Translations under genes and position numbers: made by a program
Assembly: GCA_947623455.1 (NCBI GenBank)
Contig: OX392527.1
Span: 8,056,001-8,120,000 of the forward strand
Direction: 5' to 3'
Source of the DNA: Mimachlamys varia
Taxonomy: Eukaryota > Mollusca > Bivalvia > Pectinida > Pectinidae
Length of the DNA: 64,000 nucleotides
The notes under the pieces: model-generated
Seen by the model: the letters and a program-made list of their open reading frames with translations, nothing else
What the model was told of the DNA's origin: nothing
The model's database searches: none
Shown: positions 43,118 to 58,200 of the stretch, piece by piece
How the letters are laid out: every line of letters starts with the position of its first letter
Numbering within the stretch: the first letter of the stretch is position 1

Positions 43118-44660
43118 TAGGTTTATCACCTGTTACACTTACCTGTAGTTTAACCTGTACCTTAAGGTAGATAGTAGCTTAGTTTTATCTTGTACATATA
43201 CTTATTGTGTTGGTTTGATTGAGGAAATATTGTTGGACAATTATGCTTAAAATGATATGAGTTGTTGGTTATCTCTGGAGTTGTAAACTTATCACATAGG
43301 GTCAATATAAAATAATACTTTATTTAAATAATTTTTGTCTTTATAGATGTTTATCCAATTTAAATAATTTATGTCGATGATGTTTAAGTTATTTCATTTT
43401 ATCGAGATGTTTATCCATTAAGAAATTGTTTTGATGAGCACATGTGCTAATATATTATAATAATGTGTACAAGTGCGAAAAGCAGAATGGATGGTTTGGA
43501 GTGCTAGTATTGGTAAGAGAGTGAATGTTTTTATAAGAAATTAATCATGACAATAATATTATTGCTATACACAAGGGGTTTACATAATGTACACATTTTA
43601 ACATTACATGAGTTTACTTGTGTTACCCTAATGGTCATCACACTGTTCCTGAAATCAGGGAAAAGGCCACTAGGTCACCAGTGATATATAGGTATCATAG
43701 AAAGTCCTGAATGGTCTTATTGATGTTTGTCATCATTATTGGGGAAATCTAAACGTACCCTGAACCAGGAGAAACCAATCAGGAATACTTGTTGGTCTGA
43801 CAGTAATACCGGTTACACTGCACCAGTTTAAGTTTATCCAAATGCTAGCATCTTAAAGAGATTCAGGCAAATTCTGTACAATTTGTATCTAGAATCACAC
43901 ACAGAACTTTTTTTTTATTTCAAGGTAATTATTTTGATATGGACATAGAGGCATTTGTTTTGCTTGTGTCCATCAATTAACTTAACAGAATAAGTTTAAG
44001 GAAATGTATAAAGTATATAATGTCTGTGTCAATAGAATCCAGCTTTGTGTATGTGCACAGTTACATCTGTATAGCATCATTATCAGTATGTTTTGTGGTT
44101 TTATATTTAACATTTTATTTACTAGTTCAACACTTCACTCATTGTTTATGTTTTAAAACATTTGGAGACTTGATGTAGACCAAAGTAAAATCTTACATGT
44201 CACTCTATCCTGTACAGTATATTACTTTACAGTCAGAATGACTGTGCATCACTGGTCTTTAATATTGCATGATCTGGATTCTGTTGAGTATCAATAATAT
44301 CTGTCAAATAAAACTCCAGCAACAGTCCTAGTACAATGTCACAAGGGACAGATTAGTGCCCTGTAATTTGATGTGTGGTCTAATCAGACCAGCTTTATAA
44401 GCCATATTTTACGTGTTAATTCCCGAGTGGGAGAGAGGGAGAAACAGTTTGGTAATATTGATATGTAGGAGCTGGTGACACCAATGTCTGGGCACCACCA
44501 GCTGCCGGCCACACGCCACAATAAAACCTGGGATCTATTGCCGGTATTTGTTGTTTCTTCTCATCTCCCTATCTGCTGTTAAAGTAACACTCTTGTTTGT
44601 GATAAGTTACCCTTTTGAATGACTTTCTGTTAATGCAGTGGCTTAACAATTAAGAGACCC
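43118..44660. other. Downstream flank of PDXDC1, no gene seen
   Basis: There is no convincing coding exon. It contains AATAAA at 44307-44312 and 44520-44525, which could end a long PDXDC1 transcript. Confidence 0.45.
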
Positions 44661-44663
44661 CTT

Positions 44664-44880
44664 GAGCCTTAATGCTCACATGAAACGAGGCCCAGAGGGC
44701 CTGTATTGCTCACCTGGCTTTCAGCAAATGCAACAAAAAGTTATGTGTAAGTTAAATAACACAAACTTTTCCAGTGTGGGATCTGCCACAATATTGCCCT
44801 TTATGAACTCTTAGCTTTCTGATTCAAAAAGAGCATTTAGAGGAAATTTATTTGAAATTAGTTCATATTATGCATGAACT
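44664..44880 (+). repeat. Dispersed repeat fragment
   Basis: ACGAGGCCCAGAGGGCCTGT, followed by ATTGCTCACCTGG, is a motif I associate with abundant bivalve repeats. The fragment appears truncated where the LINE remnant starts. Confidence 0.45.
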
Positions 44881-45545
44881 GTTTGAAGCCATCATCAGAG
44901 AAGGATGCATACCTGAGGAATAGGAAGACAGCTTCATAGTAAGTCTGTACAAAGGTAAAGGTGATGCGTTAAACAGAAGGAACTATCGTGGACTCAAGCT
45001 CATTGATCAAGTCATGAAAGTCTTGAAAAGAGTTGTTGAGCAGCTGATCAGACAGCAAGTGCCCGGTAGAGCACCACAGATGCAATTTTCATCATACAGC
45101 AAGTCATTGAGAAACATCTAGCAGCAAACAAACCACTGTACACATGGCATTTGTAGATCTGCAAAAAGCTTTTGACCGTGTTCCAAGAAAGGTCATTTGG
45201 TGGGCTCTGCGGATGTTGTATGTAGCCGAGTATGAGTCGGTAACAGCTACGGCGAATGAATTTGATGTTAAGGGGGCATCCATCAAGGATCTGTCTTGAG
45301 TCCCCTTCTATTCATCATTGTCCTCGAGGCTCTATCACTAGAATTTCGTACAGGCTGTCCGTGGGAGCTCCTATATGCCAACGACCTGGCGATCATTGAT
45401 ACTTCACTTCAATCACTTAAGGAACTCCTGGATAGTTGGAAGAGTAGCATGGAGGAGAAAGGTCTCAGAGTCAACATGGGTAAGACCAAGGTCATGATTG
45501 CTGGTCCCAACCTCAATTTACTGAGGAAAACAGAAAAACACCCAT
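44880..45545 (+). pseudogene. Dead non-LTR retrotransposon reverse-transcriptase fragment
   Basis: Translation gives recognisable LINE reverse-transcriptase blocks in order: SLYKGKGDALNRRNYRGLKL, then MAFVDLQKAFDRVP-like, then HQGSVLSPLLFIIVLEAL, then LLYANDLAIID and LRVNMGKTKVMIAG. Frameshifts and stops break it between blocks (only 45296-45547 is a clean ORF). The catalytic YADD box reads YAND. It resembles RTE-type LINEs, but the clade is uncertain. It is a fragment with no endonuclease domain. Confidence 0.8.
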
Positions 45546-45559
45546 GAGCCCTATGTCTG

Positions 45560-46215
45560 AGTGGAACAGGCAGGAATCTGAACCGTTTAAAAGTTAAGAA
45601 TCCGGGTGTTCTAGACCCCTGGGGTCAAATCTAAAATTATATTTGTGATTGTCTCTTTATGCTTAACAATTGTATACTCAGTATATAGTTTTGGGGTGGG
45701 GATCTTAAACATTTAAAAGTTATATCAATATTGTCAATGGACCCGTTTTCGCTCTGCCCCCTCAGGGTTTTTTGATCCCAGCCACATAAGGATGTTACCA
45801 CTTAAATATGAAAGTTATACATTGCTTAGATCAAGAGAAGAAATCGTTTATATGAATATTGCCAAATGGACCCCTTTTGGCCCCACCCCTGAGGAGGCCC
45901 CTGTGCGGTCAGCCCAATCATTAGACTGTATAAATTTGAATCCCAGCTACCTAGGGATGCTACCTCTGAAATATGAATGTTGTACATTGCTTGTTCCAGA
46001 GAAGTTGTTGATATGAATATTGCCAAATGGACCCCAGTGGGGTCAGCCTCATCATTTATATAAATTGGAATTGCAGCCACTTAGAGATGCTACCATTGAA
46101 ATATATACGTCACACAATGCTTAGTTTCACAGAAGTTGTTTTTATCCCAGACACCTAGGGATGCTTCCTACCAAATTTAATTACATTCTGATCAGCGGTT
46201 TAGAAGAAGTCGATA
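45560..46215 (+). repeat. Dispersed element with ~160-bp internal units
   Basis: About three modules each contain ATTGCCAAATGGACCCC, a GATGCTACC-like step followed by AAATATGAA, and a TACATTGCTTG/TACATTGCTTA segment. The short ORFs on both strands here come from the modules. No transposition gene is present. Confidence 0.6.
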
Positions 46216-46231
46216 ATCAACTGTTGACGGC

Positions 46232-49200
46232 CGGTATACTGTACCTCCCCTATATATATACACTAAGTATACTGTACCTCCCCTATATATATACACACTA
46301 AGTATACTGTCCCTACTCTATATATATACACAAAGTATACTGTCTCTCCCCTATATATATATACACTAAGTATACTGTATCTCCCCTATATATATACACA
46401 AAGTATACTGTCTCTCCCCTATATATATATACACTAAGTATACTGTATCTCCCCTATATATACACACTAAGTATACTGTATCTCCCCTATATATATATAT
46501 ATATACTAAGTATACTGTCTCTCCCCTATATATATATACACAAAGTATACTGTCCCTCCCCTATATATATACACTAAGTATACTGTCCCTCCCCTATATA
46601 TATACACACTAAGTATACTGTACCTCCCCTATATATATATACACTAAGTATACTGTCCCTCCCCTATATATATACACACTAAGTATACTGTATCTCCCCT
46701 ATATATATACACAAAGTATACTGTATCTCCCCTATATATATATACACTAAGTATACTGTACCTCCCCTATATATATATACACTAAGTATACTGTCCCTCC
46801 CCTATATATATATACACTAAGTATACTGTATCTCCCCTATATATATATACACAAAGTATACTGTACCTCCCCTATATATATATATACTAAGTATACTGTC
46901 CCTCCCCTATATATATATACACTAAGTATACTGTACCTCCCCTATATATATATACACTAAGTATACTGTCTCTCCCCTATATATATATATACTAAGTATA
47001 CTGTACCTCCCCTATATATATACACTAAGTATACTGTCTCTCCCCTATATATATACACTAAGTATACTGTCTCTCCCCTATATATATACATTAAGTATAC
47101 TGTACCTCCCCGATATATATACACTTAGTATACTGTCCCTCCCCGATATATATATACACTAAGTATACTGTCCCTCCCCTATATATATATACACTAAGAA
47201 TACTGTCTCTCCCCTATATATATATACTAAGTATACTGTACCTCCCCTATATATATACACACAAAGTATACTGTATCTCCCCTATATATATACACAAAGT
47301 ATACTGTCTCTCCCCTATATATATATACACAAAGTATACTGTACCTCCCCTATATATATATACACAAAGTATACTGTCTCTCCCCTATATATATACACAA
47401 AGTATACTGTCTCTCCCCTATATATATACACTAAGTATACTGTCCCTCCCCTATATATATACACACTAAGTATACTGTATCTCCCCTATATATATATACA
47501 CTAAGTATACTGTCCCTCCCCGATATATATATACACTAAGTATACTGTCTCTCCCCTATATATATATACACAAAGTATACTGTCCCTCCCCTATATATAT
47601 ACACACTAAGTATACTGTACCTCTCCTATATATATATATACACTAAGTATACTGTCCCTCCCCTATATATATACACACTAAGTATTCTGTCCCTTCCCCT
47701 ATATATATACACAAAGTATACTGTATCTCCCCTATATATACACTAAGTATACTGTACCTCCCCTATATATATATACACTAAGTATACTGTCTCTCCCCTA
47801 TATATATATATACTAAGTATACTGTCTCTCCCCTATATATATATACACAAAGTATACTGTACCTCCCCTATATATATATACACAAAGTATACTGTCTCTC
47901 CCCTATATATATATACACTAAGTATACTGTATCTCCCCTATATATATACACTAAGTATACTGTACCTCCCCTATATATATACACAAAGTATACTGTCTCT
48001 CCCCTATATATATACACTAAGTATACTGTCTCTCCCCTATATATATATACACTAAGTATACTGTCCCTCCCCTATATATATATACACTAAGTATACTGTC
48101 CCTCCCCGATATATATATACACTAAGTATACTGTCTCTCCCCTATATATATATACACTATGTATACTGTATCTCCCCTATATATATACACACTAAGTATA
48201 CTGTCTCTCCCCTATATATATACACTAAGTATACTGTCCCTCCCCTATATATATACACACTAAGTATACTGTCTCTCCCCGATATATATATACACTAAGT
48301 ATACTGTCCCTCCCCTATATATATACACTAAGTATAATGTCCCTCCCCTATATATATACACTAAGTATACTGTCCCTCCCCTATATATATATACACTAAG
48401 TATACTGTCTCTCCCCTATATATATATACACTATGTATACTGTATCTCCCCTATATATATACACACTAAGTATACTGTCTCTCCCCTATATATATACACT
48501 AAGTATACTGTCCCTCCCCTATATATATACACACTAAGTATACTGTCTCTCCCCTATATATATATACACTAAGTATACTGTCCCTCCCCTATATATATAC
48601 ACTTAGTATACTGTCCCTCCCCTATATATACACTAAGTATACTGTATCTCTCCTATATATATACACTAAGTATACTGTACCTCCCCTATATATACACACT
48701 AAGTATACTGTCCCTCCCCTATATATATATACACTAAGTATACTGTATCTCCCCTATATATATACACTAAGTATACTGTCCCTCCCCTATATATATATAT
48801 ATACACTAAGTATACTGTATCTCCCCTATATATATACACTAAGTATACTTTCCCTCCCCTATATATATATATATACACTTAGTATACTGTCCCTCCCCTA
48901 TATATATACACTAAGTATACTGTATCTCCCCTATATATATATACATTAAGTATACTGTCCCTCCCCTATATATATACACTAAGTATACTGTCCCTCCCCT
49001 ATATATATATATATACACTAAGTATACTGTCCCTCCCCTATATATATATATATATATACACTAAGTATACTGTATCTCCCCTATATATATACACTAAGTA
49101 TTCTGTCCCTCCCCTATATATACACACTAAGTATACTGTACCTCCCCTATATATATATACATTAAGTATACTGTCCCTCCCCTATATATATACACTAAGT

Positions 49201-52200
49201 ATACTGTCCCTCCCCTATATATATATACACTAAGTATACTGTCCCTCCCCGATATATATACACTAAGTATACTGTATCTCCCCTATATATATACACTAAG
49301 TATACTGTCCCTCCCCTATATATATATATATACACTAAGTATACTGTATCTCCCCTATATATATACACTAAGTATACTGTCCCTCCCCTATATATACACA
49401 CTAAGTATACTGTACCTCCCCTATATATATATACATTAAGTATACTGTCCCTCCCCTATATATATACACTAAGTATACTGTCCCTCCCCTATATATATAT
49501 ACACTAAGTATACTGTCCCTCCCCGATATATATACACTAAGTATACTGTATCTCCCCTATATATATATACACCAAGTATACTGTCTCTCCCCTATATATA
49601 TACACTAAGTATACTGTCCCTCCCCTATATATATATACACTTAGTATACTGTCCCTCCCCGATATATATATACACTAAGTATACTGTATCTCCCCTATAT
49701 ATATATACACTAAGTATACTGTATCTCCCCTATATATATATACACTAAGTATACTGTACCTCCCCTATATATATATACTAAGTATACTGTCTCTCCCCTA
49801 TATATATATACACTAAGTATACTGTACCTCCCCTATATATACACACTAAGTATACTGTCCCTCCCCTATATATATATACACAAAGTATACTGTCTCTCCC
49901 CTATATATATATACACTAAGTATACTGTACCTCCCCTATATATATATACATTAAGTATACTGTCCCTCCTCTATATATATATACATTAAGTATACTGTCC
50001 CTCCTCTATATATATATACATTAAGTATACTGTCCCTCCTCTATATATATATACACTAAGTATACTGTATCTCCCCTATATATATACACTAAGTATACTG
50101 TATCTCTCCTATATATATATACACTAAGTATACTGTATCTCCCCTATATATACACACTAAGTATACTGTCCCTCCTCTATATATATATACACTAAGTATA
50201 CTGTATCTCCCCTATATATATACACTAAGTATACTGTCCCTCCCCTATATATATACACTTAGTATACTGTCCCTCCCCTATATATATATACTAAGTATAC
50301 TGTCCCTCCCCTATATATATACACTTAGTATACTGTCCCTCCCCTATATATATATACACACTAAGTATACTGTACCTCCCCTATATATACACACTAAGTA
50401 TACTGTCCCTCCCCTATATATATATACACAAAGTATACTGTCTCTCCCCTATATATATATACACTAAGTATACTGTACCTCCCCTATATATATATACATT
50501 AAGTATACTGTCCCTCCTCTATATATATATACACTAAGTATACTGTACCTCCCCTATATATATATACACAAAGTATACTGTACCTCCCCTATATATATAC
50601 ACACCAAGTATACTGTCCCTCCCCTATATATATATACATTAAGTATACTGTCCCTCCTCTATATATATATACATTAAGTATACTGTCCCTCCTCTATATA
50701 TATATACACAAAGTATACTGTATCTCCCCTATATATATACACTAAGTATATTGTATCTCTCCTATATATATACACTTAGTATACTGTCCCTCCCCTATAT
50801 ATATACACTAAGTATACTGTCCCTCCCCTATATATATATACACAAAGTATACTGTCTCTCCCCTATATATATATACTAAGTATACTGTACCTCCCCTATA
50901 TATATACACTAAGTATACTGTCCCTCCCCTAAATATATATACACTAAGTATACTGTCCCTCCCCTATATATATATACACTAAGTATACTGTCCCTCCCCT
51001 ATATATATATACACTAAGTATACTGTCCCTCCCCTATATATATACACAAAGTATACTGTCTCTCCCCTATATATATATACACAAAGTATACTGTACCTCC
51101 CCTATATATATATACACAAAGTATACTGTACCTCCCCTATATATATACACTAAGTATACTGTCCCTCCCCTATATATATATACACTAAGTATACTGTCCC
51201 TCCCCTATATATATATACACTAAGTATACTGTATCTCCCCTATATATATATACACTAAGTATACTGTACCTCCCCTATATATATATATACACTAAGTATA
51301 CTGTCTCTCCCCTATATATATATACACTAAGTATACTGTCTCTCCCCTATATATATATATACTAAGTATACTGTCTCTCCCCTATATATATATATACACA
51401 AAGTATACTGTACCTCCCCTATATATATATACACAAAGTATACTGTCTCTCCCCTATATATATATACACTAAGTATACTGTATCTCCCCTATATATATAC
51501 ACTAAGTATACTGTACCTCCCCTATATATATACACAAAGTATACTGTACCTCCCCTATATATATACACTAAGTATACTGTACCTCCCCTATATATATACA
51601 CTAAGTATACTGTACCTCCCCTATATATATACACAAAGTATACTGTCTCTCCCCTATATATATACACTAAGTATACTGTCTCTCCCCTATATATATATAC
51701 ACTAAGTATACTGTCCCTCCCCTATATATATATACACTAAGTATACTGTCCCTCCCCGATATATATATACACTAAGTATACTGTATCTCCCCTATATATA
51801 TATACACACTAAGTATACTGTATCTCCCCTATATATATACACTAAGTATACTGTCCCTCCCCGATATATATATACACAAAGTATACTGTCTCTCCCCTAT
51901 ATATATATACACTATGTATACTGTATCTCCCCTATATATATACACACTAAGTATACTGTCTCTCCCCTATATATATACACTAAGTATACTGTCCCTCCCC
52001 TATATATATACACACTAAGTATACTGTCTCTCCCCGATATATATATACACTAAGTATACTGTCCCTCCCCTATATATATACACTAAGTATACTGTCCCTC
52101 CCCTATATATACACTAAGTATACTGTATCTCTCCTATATATATACACTAAGTATACTGTACCTCCCCTATATATACACACTAAGTATACTGTCCCTCCCC

Positions 52201-55033
52201 TATATATATATACACTAAGTATACTGTATCTCCCCTATATATATACACTAAGTATACTGTCCCTCCCCTATATATATATATATACACTAAGTATACTGTA
52301 TCTCCCCTATATATATACACTAAGTATACTTTCCCTCCCCTATATATATATATATACACTTAGTATACTGTCCCTCCCCTATATATATACACTAAGTATA
52401 CTGTATCTCCCCTATATATATATACATTAAGTATACTGTCCCTCCCCTATATATATACACTAAGTATACTGTCCCTCCCCTATATATATATATATACACT
52501 AAGTATACTGTCCCTCCCCTATATATATATATATATATATACACTAAGTATACTGTATCTCCCCTATATATATACACTAAGTATTCTGTCCCTCCCCTAT
52601 ATATACACACTAAGTATACTGTACCTCCTCTATATATATATACATTAAGTATACTGTCCCTCCCCTATATATATACACTAAGTATACTGTCCCTCCCCTA
52701 TATATATATACACTAAGTATACTGTCCCTCCCCGATATATATACACTAAGTATACTGTATCTCCCCTATATATATACACTAAGTATACTGTCCCTCCCAT
52801 ATATATATATATATACACTAAGTATACTGTATCTCCCCTATATATATACACTAAGTATACTGTCCCTCCCCTATATATACACACTAAGTATACTGTACCT
52901 CCCCTATATATATATACATTAAGTATACTGTCCCTCCCCTATATATATACACTAAGTATACTGTCCCTCCCCTATATATATATACACTAAGTATACTGTC
53001 CCTCCCCGATATATATACACTAAGTATACTGTATCTCCCCTATATATATATACACCAAGTATACTGTCTCTCCCCTATATATATACACTAAGTATACTGT
53101 CCCTCCCCTATATATATATACACTTAGTATACTGTCCCTCCCCGATATATATATACACTAAGTATACTGTATCTCCCCTATATATATATACACTAAGTAT
53201 ACTGTATCTCCCCTATATATATATACACTAAGTATACTGTACCTCCCCTATATATATATACTAAGTATACTGTCTCTCCCCTATATATATATACACTAAG
53301 TATACTGTACCTCCCCTATATATACACACTAAGTATACTGTCCCTCCCCTATATATATATACACAAAGTATACTGTCTCTCCCCTATATATATATACACT
53401 AAGTATACTGTACCTCCCCTATATATATATACATTAAGTATACTGTCCCTCCTCTATATATATATACATTAAGTATACTGTCCCTCCTCTATATATATAT
53501 ACATTAAGTATACTGTCCCTCCTCTATATATATATACACTAAGTATACTGTATCTCCCCTATATATATACACTAAGTATACTGTATCTCTCCTATATATA
53601 TATATACACTAAGTATACTGTATCTCCCCTATATATACACACTAAGTATACTGTCCCTCCTCTATATATATATACACTAAGTATACTGTATCTCCCCTAT
53701 ATATATACACTAAGTATACTGTCCCTCCCCTATATATATACACTTAGTATACTGTCCCTCCCCTATATATACACTAAGTATACTGTATCTCTCCTATATA
53801 TATACACTAAGTATACTGTCCCTCCCCTATATATATACACTTAGTATACTGTCCCTCCCCTATATATATATACACACTAAGTATACTGTACCTCCCCTAT
53901 ATATACACACTAAGTATACTGTCCCTCCCCTATATATATATACACAAAGTATACTGTCTCTCCCCTATATATATATACACTAAGTATACTGTACCTCCCC
54001 TATATATATATACATTAAGTATACTGTCCCTCCTCTATATATATATACACTAAGTATACTGTACCTCCCCTATATATATATACACAAAGTATACTGTACC
54101 TCCCCTATATATATACACACCAAGTATACTGTCCCTCCCCTATATATATATACATTAAGTATACTGTCCCTCCTCTATATATATATACATTAAGTATACT
54201 GTCCCTCCTCTATATATATATACACAAAGTATACTGTATCTCCCCTATATATATACACTAAGTATATTGTATCTCTCCTATATATATACACTTAGTATAC
54301 TGTCCCTCCCCTATATATATACACTAAGTATACTGTCCCTCCCCTATATATATATACACAAAGTATACTGTCTCTCCCCTATATATATATACTAAGTATA
54401 CTGTACCTCCCCTATATATATACACTAAGTATACTGTCCCTCCCCTAAATATATATACACTAAGTATACTGTCCCTCCCCTATATATATATACACTAAGT
54501 ATACTGTCCCTCCCCTATATATATATACACTAAGTATACTGTCCCTCCCCTATATATATACACAAAGTATACTGTCTCTCCCCTATATATATATACACAA
54601 AGTATACTGTACCTCCCCTATATATATATACACAAAGTATACTGTACCTCCCCTATATATATACACTAAGTATACTGTCCCTCCCCTATATATATATACA
54701 CTAAGTATACTGTCCCTCCCCTATATATATATACACTAAGTATACTGTATCTCCCCTATATATATATACACTAAGTATACTGTACCTCCCCTATATATAT
54801 ATATACACTAAGTATACTGTCTCTCCCCTATATATATATACACTAAGTATACTGTACCTCCCCTATATATATATACACTAAGTATACTGTCCCTCCCCTA
54901 TATATATACACTAAGTATACTCTCCCTCCCCTATATATATACAAAAAGTATACTGTCCCTCCCCTATATATATACACTAAGTATACTGTCCCTCCCCTAT
55001 ATATATACTAAGTATATTGTCCCTCCCCTATAT
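46232..55033. repeat. Satellite M, ~32-bp AT-rich unit, ~8.8 kb, between convergent genes
   Basis: There are about 270 copies of CTATATATATACACTAAGTA then TACTGTCCCTCC. The TA run is of variable length, giving units of about 28-40 bp, with TGTACC/TGTATC/TGTCTC/TGTCCC variants. Every unit carries the 8-bp palindrome AGTATACT beside a TA run. A large block repeats with about 3.5 kb spacing (rare variants at 48849/52329, 48431/51912 and 50931/54447). Confidence 0.95.
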
Positions 55034-55217
55034 GGTCAATCAATTAGTCCTAACAGAGTCCAGTGCGCGGTGCATTCAGTAAAGAAAACAATTACACCAT
55101 TATGGAATGATCATTACTTTATTAAATACAGGTTTTTTTTCAAGTAACATTTCAATTCTGATATATGTAAAAAAAAACAAACATCCTTCTTCAAGAAAGG
55201 AAAGACATATTATGAAT
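55034..55217. other. Short unique spacer with a - strand poly(A) signal
   Basis: TTTATT at 55118-55123 is AATAAA on the - strand and could end the transcript of the SH3 gene. The call is tentative. Confidence 0.35.
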
Positions 55218-58200
55218 GTATACACTATACAGGTACCACTAAGTTGAATGTATACAGATACTACTAAGTTGAATGTATACAGATACCATTAAGTTGAATG
55301 TATACAGATACCACTAAGTTGAATGTATACAGATACCACTAAGTTGAATGTATACAGATACCACTAAGTTGAATGTATACAGATACCACTAAGTTGAATG
55401 TATACAGGTACTACTAAGTTGAATTACAGATACTACATAAGTTGAATGTATACAGATACCACTAAGTTGAATGTATACAGATACTACTAAGTTGAATGTA
55501 TACAGATACCACTAAGTTGAATGTATACAGATACCACTAAGTTGAATGTATACAGATACCACTAAGTTGAATGTATACAGATACCACTAAGTTGAATGTA
55601 TACAGATACCACTAAGTTGAATGTATACAGATACCACTAAGTTGAATGTATACAGATACCACTAAGTTGAATGTATACAGATACCACTAAGTTGAATGTA
55701 TACAGGTACTACTAAGTTGAATTACAGGTACTACTAAGTTGAATGTATACAGATACCACTAAGTTGAATGTATACAGATACTACTAAGTTGAATGTATAC
55801 AGATACCACTAAGTTGAATGTATACAGATACCACTAAGTTGAATGTATACAGGTACTACTAAGTTGAATTACAGATACTACTAAGTTGAATGTATACAGA
55901 TACCACTAAGTTGAATGTATATAGATACTACTAAGTTGAATGTATACAGATACCACTAAGTTGAATGTATACAGATACCACTAAGTTGAATGTATACAGA
56001 TACCACTAAGTTGAATGTATACAGATACCACTAAGTTGAATGTATACAGATACCACTAAGTTGAATGTATACAGATACCACTAAGTTGAATGTATACAGA
56101 TACCACTAAGTTGAATTTATATAGATACCACTAAGTTGAATGTATACAGATACCACTAAGTTGAATGTATACAGATACTACTAAGTTGAATGTATACAGA
56201 TACCACTAAGTTGAATGTATATAGATACCACTAAGTTGAATGTATACAGATACCACTAAGTTGAATGTATACAGATACTACTAAGTTGAATGTATACAGA
56301 TACTACTAAGTTGAATGTATACAGATACCACTAAGTTGAATGTATACAGATACCACTAAGTTGAATGTATACAAATACCACTAAGTTGAATTTATATAGA
56401 TACCACTAAGTTGAATGTATACAGATACCACTAAGTTGAATGTATACAGGTACTACTAAGTTGAATGTATACAGATACCACTAAGTTGAATTTATATAGA
56501 TACCACTAAGTTGAATTACAGATACTACTAAGTTGAATGTATATAGATACCACTTAGTTGAATGTATACAGATACCACTAAGTTGAATGTATACAGATAC
56601 CACTAAGTTGAATGTATACAGATACCACTAAGTTGAATGTATACAGATACCACTAAGTTGAATGTATACAGGTACTACTAAGTTGAATTTATATAGATAC
56701 CACTAAGTTGAATGTATATAGATACCACTAAGTTGAATGTATACAGATACCACTAAGTTGAATGTATACAGGTACTACTAAGTTGAATGTATACAGGTAC
56801 TACTAAGTTGAATTTATACAGATACCACTAAGTTGAATGTATATAGATACCACTAAGTTGAATGTATACAGATACCACTAAGTTGAATTTATACAGATAC
56901 CACTAAGTTGAATTTATATAGATACCACTAAGTTGAATGTATACAGATACCACTAAGTTGAATTTATATAGATACCACTAAGTTGAATGTATACAGATAC
57001 CACTAAGTTGAATGTATACAGGTACTACTAAGTTGAATGTATACAGGTACTACTAAGTTGAATTTATACAGATACCACTAAGTTGAATGTATATAGATAC
57101 CACTAAGTTGAATGTATACAGATACCACTAAGTTGAATTTATACAGATACCACTAAGTTGAATTTATATAGATACCACTAAGTTGAATGTATACAGATAC
57201 CACTAAGTTGAATTTATATAGATACCACTAAGTTGAATGTATATATATACCACTAAGTTGAATGTATACAGATACCACTAAGTTGAATTACAGATACCAC
57301 TAAATTGAATGTATACAGGTACTACTAAGTTGAATTACAGATACCACTAAGTTGAATTTATATAGATACCACTAAGTTGAATGTATACAGATACCACTAA
57401 GTTGAATGTATACAGGTACTACTAAGTTGAATGTATACAGATACCACTAAGTTGAATTTATATAGATACCACTAAGTTGAATTACAGATACTACTAAGTT
57501 GAATGTATATAGATACCACTTAGTTGAATGTATACAGATACCACTAAGTTGAATGTATACAGATACCACTAAGTTGAATGTATACAGATACCACTAAGTT
57601 GAATGTATACAGATACCACTAAGTTGAATGTATACAGGTACTACTAAGTTGAATTTATATAGATACCACTAAGTTGAATGTATATAGATACCACTAAGTT
57701 GAATGTATACAGATACCACTAAGTTGAATGTATACAGGTACTACTAAGTTGAATGTATACAGGTACTACTAAGTTGAATTTATACAGATACCACTAAGTT
57801 GAATGTATATAGATACCACTAAGTTGAATGTATACAGATACCACTAAGTTGAATTTATACAGATACCACTAAGTTGAATTTATATAGATACCACTAAGTT
57901 GAATGTATACAGATACCACTAAGTTGAATTTATATAGATACCACTAAGTTGAATGTATACAGATACCACTAAGTTGAATGTATACAGGTACTACTAAGTT
58001 GAATGTATACAGGTACTACTAAGTTGAATTTATACAGATACCACTAAGTTGAATGTATATAGATACCACTAAGTTGAATGTATACAGATACCACTAAGTT
58101 GAATTTATACAGATACCACTAAGTTGAATTTATATAGATACCACTAAGTTGAATGTATACAGATACCACTAAGTTGAATTTATATAGATACCACTAAGTT

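Noticed and set aside
45296..45547. Active reverse-transcriptase gene
   Set aside because: Upstream blocks are broken by stops and frame changes, and the catalytic box is YAND.
17965..55033. Arrays as pure assembly artefacts
   Set aside because: Units carry ordered point variants and a clean insertion, as real arrays do. Exact copy numbers may still be wrong.
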